Assembly (NCBI GenBank): GCA_003260025.2
Contig: QFZU02000057.1
Coordinates: 1 to 64,000 of the forward strand
Direction: 5' to 3'
Origin: Microbispora triticiradicis
Lineage (GTDB): Bacteria; Actinomycetota; Actinomycetes; Streptosporangiales; Streptosporangiaceae
Length of the DNA stretch: 64,000 bases
Positions 59,560 to 64,000 of the stretch are shown piece after piece. The notes beneath the pieces are model-generated. The model saw only the letters and a list, made by a program, of their open reading frames with translations. It searched no databases and was not told the DNA's origin. Within the stretch, counting starts at the first letter, position 1; each line of letters begins with the position of its first letter. The position numbers and the translations under genes were made by a program.

Positions 59560-61659
59560 GTGAAGCGGAAGACCGCCGACCGGTGCCCGACCCCGCCGCA
59601 CGCGGACCACGCCGTGCGCGCGGAGGCCCCGGCCACGACGGAGGACGAGCGTACCGAGGGCGTTCTCCGCCAGGCTGCCCGCTGGGTGATGGAGGCTCCT
59701 GCCGAGCGCGCACCGCTGCCCGGCGGCGCTGCGCTGTACGGGGCCGGGTGGCTCGCGAACTACTACCACCTGCCGTGGTGGGGCCTGCTGACCGTCGGGG
59801 CCGCCGGGACGATCGTCTCCTACGCCATGACGCTCAACCGGGCCGGGGACGGCTGGCGCACCTGGGGCAACACGGCTGCCGCCGCGTCGGCGGGCGCGTG
59901 GCTGACGGCGGCCGACGTCGTCGGCCCGGTCGCGGGACCGTCCGGCCTGATGTCGTGGATCTTCGGCGGGGCGTTCGGCGTCGGCTACGGCCTGCACTGG
60001 CTGGGCCTGTCCGGCGTCGGCCGGGACCGTCGGCCGAAGCGGGTCAAGGGCGAGACGCCCCGGATCGACTGGGAGGCCTACTTCGACGGCTGGGGCATGT
60101 CCGGCGCTCGGGTCATCTCCTCGGCGGCGACGCGCCTCGGTGAGCGTGCCCTGATCTCCACCAAGGGCACCGGTAAGCGGGCGTCGACGTTCTGCACGAA
60201 GGCGATGGCCGAGCGGATCGCCGAGGACTTCGACACGAAGAAGTCGCGGGTCATCATCCGTGAGGGCGAGGTCGCCGGTCAGATCGAGATCAGCGTGCGC
60301 CTGCGTGACCCGTGGGCCGCGCCGATCCTGCACCCGCTGCTCGACCCCGAGCCCGAGATCGAGCTGCCCGAGGTCGCCGACGCCCGCCGGCCGCTCGTCG
60401 TCGGCCAGGACCCGGAGACCGGCAAGCCGCTGGAGTTCGTCGTCTGGGACGAGGACGGGGCCGCGCACTGGCTGATCGTCGCCATCAAGGGCGGCGGCAA
60501 GACGGTGCTCCTGAACAACGTCCTGGAGCGCCTGACGGCCGCTGACAACGCGACCGTCTGGGGCATCGACGTCAGCAAGGCGAAGGACCTGCGGCGCTGG
60601 CGCGATTCGGGGGCGCTGGACCTGGCCGCGTGCGGCCCGGCCGAGCGTGAGCGGGCCGTCGTCATGCTGGAGCTGGCCGCCGCCGGGGTCGGCCACCGCG
60701 CCGAGCACAACACCGAGGCCGTGTTCGATCCGCGCCCCGGTCACCCGCTGCACGTGATCGTGGTGGACGAGATCGACGCCCTGGTCGCGCCCGGTGACGC
60801 GCTCGCGCAGCGCGCCGTCGTGGCGCTCCAGACCATCACCAGTAAGGGCCGGTCGGAGTCGGTGGGCCTGATCATCGTCGGCCAGCGCGGCACCGCCCAG
60901 TGGATGGGCGGCGCGAACATCCGGGCCAACCTCGACCGCCAGGCGCTGCTCAAGCTCGCCCGCGCGAGCGAGGCGAACAACGCGGTCGGTGACGCCGCGG
61001 TCGACCTGCCGAACATGGCGAAGTACGGCGAGGGCAAGCCCGGCGTCGTGGCGCTGACCGCTGCCGGGAGCCTGACCGGCCTCGGCCGGACGTTCATGCT
61101 CAAGGAACTGGACGAGGTGGAGGAACTGGGCACCGGCCGCGAGCCGAGCGAGTTCGAACCGGACCTGGTCGAGTTCTGGGGCGAGCGGTACGCCGCGCTC
61201 AAGGCCGGGGATCTGCCCGCGTCCGCGCCGACCGCCGAGGCGACTCGGCCGGCCGCTGCTGGGCAGGCCGCTCCGACCGGCGGCCAGGCCCGGCCGCACC
61301 TGTTCCTCGTGCCGACCCCAAGCGAGGAGGAAGCCGCCAGGGTCCGCGCGCACTCGGCGGCCAGGTGGCAGATGTTCCGGGCGGTCCAGCAGGCGGTCAC
61401 GTCGGCGGTCCCCACCGATCAGGAGCGGCAGATCCTCGCCCTGGTCCGGCGGGACGGCGGCGCGGCGATGGCCGAGATCACCGAGGCGATCGGCTACAGC
61501 GAGTCCCAGACCCTCCGATGGATGAACGATCTTCGGGAGCTGGGCCTGGTCGAGCTGCGCGGCAAGGGCCGTGGAGCCCGCTGGCACGCCCCCGCCGACG
61601 ACGCCGCCGACGACGACCCACAGTCACGGGCGGAATCGCTCCACGGAATCGCCCCATAA
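59560..61659 (+). CDS. TraB/FtsK-like conjugative DNA translocase
   Basis: A 699-aa protein from GTG 59560 with AAAGGA upstream. Three to four membrane segments (about 55-150), then an AAA+ motor: Walker A VAIKGGGKTVLL (about 308-318, with Gly in place of the usual Ser) and Walker B LHVIVVDEIDAL (about 396-406). The C-terminal 70 residues are a winged helix (ILALVRRDGGAAMAEITEAIGYSESQTLRWMNDL), like the gamma domain that reads clt repeats. In Streptomyces a single TraB hexamer moves double-stranded DNA between cells. It is the core transfer gene here. Confidence 0.88.
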   Translation: MKRKTADRCPTPPHADHAVRAEAPATTEDERTEGVLRQAARWVMEAPAERAPLPGGAALYGAGWLANYYHLPWWGLLTVGAAGTIVSYAMTLNRAGDGWRTWGNTAAAASAGAWLTAADVVGPVAGPSGLMSWIFGGAFGVGYGLHWLGLSGVGRDRRPKRVKGETPRIDWEAYFDGWGMSGARVISSAATRLGERALISTKGTGKRASTFCTKAMAERIAEDFDTKKSRVIIREGEVAGQIEISVRLRDPWAAPILHPLLDPEPEIELPEVADARRPLVVGQDPETGKPLEFVVWDEDGAAHWLIVAIKGGGKTVLLNNVLERLTAADNATVWGIDVSKAKDLRRWRDSGALDLAACGPAERERAVVMLELAAAGVGHRAEHNTEAVFDPRPGHPLHVIVVDEIDALVAPGDALAQRAVVALQTITSKGRSESVGLIIVGQRGTAQWMGGANIRANLDRQALLKLARASEANNAVGDAAVDLPNMAKYGEGKPGVVALTAAGSLTGLGRTFMLKELDEVEELGTGREPSEFEPDLVEFWGERYAALKAGDLPASAPTAEATRPAAAGQAAPTGGQARPHLFLVPTPSEEEAARVRAHSAARWQMFRAVQQAVTSAVPTDQERQILALVRRDGGAAMAEITEAIGYSESQTLRWMNDLRELGLVELRGKGRGARWHAPADDAADDDPQSRAESLHGIAP

Positions 61660-61783
61660 ACGCCTCTTCTTTCGCCCCAGCCGCTCTCTACGTGGGGACA
61701 CGGACGAGGCGATGGAGCGATGGAGCGATGAGGCGATAAGCCGCCTGCGGCCCCCACAAACATGATCATTGACACGGAGAGTG

Positions 61784-62317
61784 ATGGAGATGGCGACGTA
61801 CCTCGGGCAGGCGGTCGAGCTGGCCGACACCGAAGAGATAGCGACTGCCGCCGCTGGCATGGTCGGCTCGTGCCGCGCGACCGGCCTGGACGTCAGCAGC
61901 TACCGGGGGCTGATGGGCTGCGCGCTGACGCTCGGCATGCAGCCCGCCCACCACGGCGAGGCGTGGCGCACTGACCGCGCGCTGGTCAACGCCGTCGTCG
62001 ACCTGGAAGACGACATGCGGCACCGCCTGTTCCGCATCCGGTCCTACCGCGACCAGCTTGACGCGCTGCTGGAGACGATCCCGGACACCGAAGAGAACGC
62101 CCACGTCATCGCCGACATCCTCGCCGCCCTGGAGATCCTCGCGGGTGTCGAGCAGCGCCTTGGCTACGCGGCCGGCCGCCTGGCTCGTGTCCCCGGCGAG
62201 CTGGGCGAGACCTACGCCGCGGTCTACACGCTCATCCGTACGGGCCGCGCCCTGCCCTACGACGGCCGATGGATTACCGGCCAGACCAGCACCGGCGGAA
62301 CCGCCGCCACCAGCTGA
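61784..62317 (+). CDS. Element protein with LPYxGR C-terminus
   Basis: A 177-aa protein from ATG 61784 with CGGAG upstream; TTG 61769 and ATG 61790 are alternatives. It is helical: TAAAGMVGSCRATGLDVSSYR, VVDLEDDMRHRLFRIRSYRDQL. The end, GELGETYAAVYTLIRTGRALPYDGRWITG, is related to the end of the protein at 58320. Role unknown, but two paralogous ends in the transfer module suggest they bind the same partner. Confidence 0.65.
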   Translation: MEMATYLGQAVELADTEEIATAAAGMVGSCRATGLDVSSYRGLMGCALTLGMQPAHHGEAWRTDRALVNAVVDLEDDMRHRLFRIRSYRDQLDALLETIPDTEENAHVIADILAALEILAGVEQRLGYAAGRLARVPGELGETYAAVYTLIRTGRALPYDGRWITGQTSTGGTAATS

Positions 62318-62406
62318 CGCAACGGGCGCGTACCACGGTGGTCCATCCGCCAAGACCGGCCACCGCGGCCGCGCCCGCCACCCCCACCAAAGGAGGAACT
62401 CCCATC

Positions 62407-62826
62407 ATGGCCGACACCGGTCCCCACGTCGCCACCGTCGAGATCATCTCGTTCGGCTACCTGCACGCGGCGCCGCCCCCGGCGCACCTGACGATCGACC
62501 TGCGCGCGCACTTCCGGGACCCGCACATCTCCCCGGAGCTGCGGCACATGACCGCCCACGACGAGCCGGTCCGCACCACCGTGCTCACCACCCCCGGCAT
62601 CGAGCAGCTGCTGAAGGCGACCGCGGCGGCCGTGGTCGCGCTGCTGTCCGGCCCGTCCGCCGACGGCGCGACCATCGCCTCGGGGTGCGCCGGCGGCCGC
62701 CACCGCGCCCCCGTCTTCGCCCAGTACCTCGCCAACCGGCTCCGCAACAGCGGCATCCGGGTCGCCCTGACCCACCGCGACCTCGACAAGCCCGTCATGA
62801 CGCGAGATGGGGAGCCGAGCCGATGA
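62407..62826 (+). CDS. RapZ C-terminal-domain-like protein
   Basis: A 139-aa protein with AAGGAGG before ATG 62407. EIISFGYLHAAPPPAHLTIDLRAHFRDPH, SGCAGGRHRAPVFAQYLANRL and IRVALTHRDL match the RapZ C-terminal domain, which in RapZ binds RNA and small metabolites. Here it stands alone without the kinase-like N-domain. It may bind RNA or a sugar-phosphate ligand; use in a mobile element is unusual. Confidence 0.7.
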   Translation: MADTGPHVATVEIISFGYLHAAPPPAHLTIDLRAHFRDPHISPELRHMTAHDEPVRTTVLTTPGIEQLLKATAAAVVALLSGPSADGATIASGCAGGRHRAPVFAQYLANRLRNSGIRVALTHRDLDKPVMTRDGEPSR

Positions 62827-62876
62827 CCGGCGAGGACGGCCCGGCCGCTCGCACTCGGCCCGGCGCCGCCGCCTGA
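62823..62876 (+). CDS. Possible 17-codon ORF
   Basis: ATG 62823 overlaps the RapZ-like stop (ATGA) and encodes MTGEDGPAARTRPGAAA. The overlap is the only support; it may just carry ribosomes onward to the Nudix gene. Confidence 0.25.
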   Translation: MTGEDGPAARTRPGAAA

Positions 62877-62910
62877 CCCCCGCCACGACGAGATGACGCA
62901 GGAGCGCACC

Positions 62911-63576
62911 ATGACGACGTACACCCACCCCGACGTCCTCGGCCGAGGCGTCACCGAAGGATGGGCCGACCCCATCACCGACCCGGCCCTGATCGACTGG
63001 GCGCCCCGGCAGGCCGCCGCCGCGATCCCGTTCCGCGTGGTCGACGGCCGCCCGGTCAACCCCTGCGCCCCGACCGGCATCCGGTACGGCCGTGGCGAGC
63101 TCGGCCACTGGGGAGAGCAGCTGTGCGCGGACGCCGTGGTGACGGCCACCGACGAGACGGGCCGCCGCCGGCTGCTCCTGATCGAACGCGGCGACGGCCA
63201 CGGCTGGGCCCTGCCCGGCGGGAAGGTCGACCCCGGCGAGGACGTCCTGCACGCGGCGGTCCGCGAGCTGGCCGAGGAGACCGGCCTGACCCTGCCGGCA
63301 GCCTTCTGGCAGGTGCTCCCGGCCCGGTACGTGCCCGATCCCCGCGGCAGCGACGAGGCGTGGATGGTGACCGTGCCCGCGCGCTGCCACGTGGACGTCG
63401 TCCGCCACGCCGACCTGCCCGCCGTGATCGGAGCCGACGACGCCGCCCGTGCGGAGTGGGTGCGGGCCGACTCCTATCCCGTTCTGGTCGCCGAGCTGGC
63501 CGAGGTGTACGGCGGCCGGGTGTTCGCCGCTCATCAGGCCATGCTCGCCGAGCTGCTCGCCGAGGTCGCCGCGTGA
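62911..63576 (+). CDS. Nudix hydrolase, Pif-like
   Basis: A 221-aa protein starting at ATG 62911 with GGAG seven nt upstream; ATG 62893 is also in frame. The Nudix box GGKVDPGEDVLHAAVRELAEETGL has all key residues (G-x5-E-x7-REL-x-EETG). The N-terminal 60 residues (HPDVLGRGVTEGW, WAPRQAAAAIPFRVV) are typical of the Nudix proteins of AICEs. In pSAM2 the Nudix protein Pif provides immunity against transfer between cells that carry the element. That role is inferred here from position and fold. Confidence 0.82.
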   Translation: MTTYTHPDVLGRGVTEGWADPITDPALIDWAPRQAAAAIPFRVVDGRPVNPCAPTGIRYGRGELGHWGEQLCADAVVTATDETGRRRLLLIERGDGHGWALPGGKVDPGEDVLHAAVRELAEETGLTLPAAFWQVLPARYVPDPRGSDEAWMVTVPARCHVDVVRHADLPAVIGADDAARAEWVRADSYPVLVAELAEVYGGRVFAAHQAMLAELLAEVAA

Positions 63577-63692
63577 CGCGGACGCCGGCGCTGCGGGTCC
63601 CCTCCCGGCCGTACAGGCCGGGAGGGGTGCCCGGAACGCCCGCGCCCGGGCCGCCGACTGTCCTGCTGGCCCCTGCCGTCAACGTCCGCTGA
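63573..63692 (+). CDS. Possible 39-codon ORF
   Basis: GTG 63573 overlaps the Nudix stop as GTGA and encodes a Pro/Arg-rich 39-aa peptide (VPSRPYRPGGVPGTPAPGPP). It contains the hairpin at 63599 and may be a chance frame. Confidence 0.25.
   Translation: MTRTPALRVPSRPYRPGGVPGTPAPGPPTVLLAPAVNVR
63599..63627 (+). terminator. Strong hairpin between Nudix and replication genes
   Basis: CCCCTCCCGGCC and GGCCGGGAGGGG form a perfect 12-bp stem with loop GTACA. It could end the upstream transcript partly or act as an attenuator before the replication gene. Confidence 0.6.
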
Positions 63693-63717
63693 TCCTTCTC
63701 CAAGGAGAACACCACCG

Positions 63718-64000
63718 ATGCTGAGGACCGACCTCACCGGCCACACTCTGGACTGGGTGCGGTGGCTGTGGCAGACCCACCGCTTCCACATGTTCCCCGT
63801 CGACCACCCCGCGCTCCCCGAGTGCGCGGGCGCCCATCACCCCGAGCGTCCCTGTGATGGCAAGCGCGGCAAGCATCCCTGCGGCCGGTGGGCCCGCCAG
63901 GCCACCGACAACCCCGCCCTGCTGCGCGCCGTCTTCGCCTGTGGGCCGCGCAACATCGGCATCGCCTGCAAAGCCTCCGGGCTGCTGGTGGTCGACGAGG
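63718..64000 (+). CDS. Bifunctional DNA primase/polymerase replication protein (5' part)
   Basis: The first 94 codons of a gene cut by the window edge; AAGGAG at 63702 precedes ATG 63718. WLWQTHRFHMFPVDHP, KRGKHPCGRWARQATDNPALLRAVF and NIGIACKASGLLVVDE follow the N-terminal prim-pol domain (PF09250), with the start of the catalytic Asp motif at the edge. AICE replication initiators of the prim-pol class have this domain. It should initiate or prime replication of the excised element. Confidence 0.85.
   Translation, partial: MLRTDLTGHTLDWVRWLWQTHRFHMFPVDHPALPECAGAHHPERPCDGKRGKHPCGRWARQATDNPALLRAVFACGPRNIGIACKASGLLVVDE

Larger units (their letters stand above)
51686..64000. mobile_element. Integrative and conjugative element (AICE) in tRNA-Val, right end beyond window
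   Basis: The region starting at the tRNA fragment carries the gene set of pSAM2-like AICEs: a GntR (KorSA-like) repressor, small coupled genes, an excisionase-like HTH protein, a DUF2637-type membrane protein, a TraB/FtsK-like translocase, a Nudix protein and a prim-pol replication protein. Gene order is reversed relative to the visible att end, so integrase, and the intact tRNA, are expected past 64000. Confidence 0.82.

Overview
The window is high-GC actinomycete chromosomal DNA. GTG starts, GGAGG-type ribosome binding sites, Ser/Pro 'SPSPS' linkers, stand-alone NarL-type kinases and seven near-identical ricin-type lectin modules all fit a filamentous genus of the Streptosporangiales. That placement is an inference; no rRNA or marker gene is present.

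Region 1 (1-13.3 kb) is largely an organosulfur locus. It holds an SsuD-type FMNH2 monooxygenase, a polar amino-acid/cystine-type ABC transporter, a GNAT enzyme, an SsuE-like FMN reductase preceded by a 15-codon leader ORF, a second flavin reductase, a stand-alone LanC-like protein and a sulfite-oxidase-fold molybdoenzyme. Four operator-like palindromes of one form (CCKACT-N5-RGTMKG) sit in front of its transcription units and suggest a single Rrf2-type regulator. A VanZ-like gene and a serine hydrolase at the left edge share a 45-bp upstream element. DedA and an orphan sensor kinase are also here.

Region 2 (13.4-20 kb) has a GvpU-like gene, a large KatE-type catalase, a small secreted protein and a secreted LVIVD/OmpL47-like protein.

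Region 3 (20-43 kb) is a secreted carbohydrate and plant-polymer degradation locus. Seven extracellular proteins carry nearly the same CBM13 lectin module: ThuA/glucose dehydrogenase, ThuA/DUF1080, glucose dehydrogenase, PET-hydrolase-like cutinase, beta-helix protein, GH54 arabinofuranosidase and CE1 esterase. A ribose-type sugar ABC transporter with a sugar isomerase/epimerase would take up and process the products. LacI-like operator sequences occur near several of these units. Two genes show in-frame internal losses: one CBM6 domain and one GntR/FCD regulator.

Region 4 (43-51 kb) contains small secreted proteins and a coupled three-gene unit: an EACC1-like protein, a membrane-anchored caspase and a 938-aa PcfJ-like protein. 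It resembles an immune or cell-death system, and its third component does not match a described one that I know. An FkbM methyltransferase converges on it.

Region 5 (51.69-64 kb, open to the right) is an actinomycete integrative and conjugative element inserted in a tRNA-Val(CAC). The window shows only the 43-bp tRNA 3'-half at its left border, so the intact tRNA and integrase should lie beyond the right edge. It encodes an XRE-HTH/peptide-deformylase fusion, a GntR repressor with two operators, a tightly coupled run of small genes, a DUF2637-type membrane protein, a TraB/FtsK-like translocase, two proteins sharing a C-terminal motif, a RapZ-C-like protein, a Nudix protein (Pif-like) and the start of a prim-pol replication gene.
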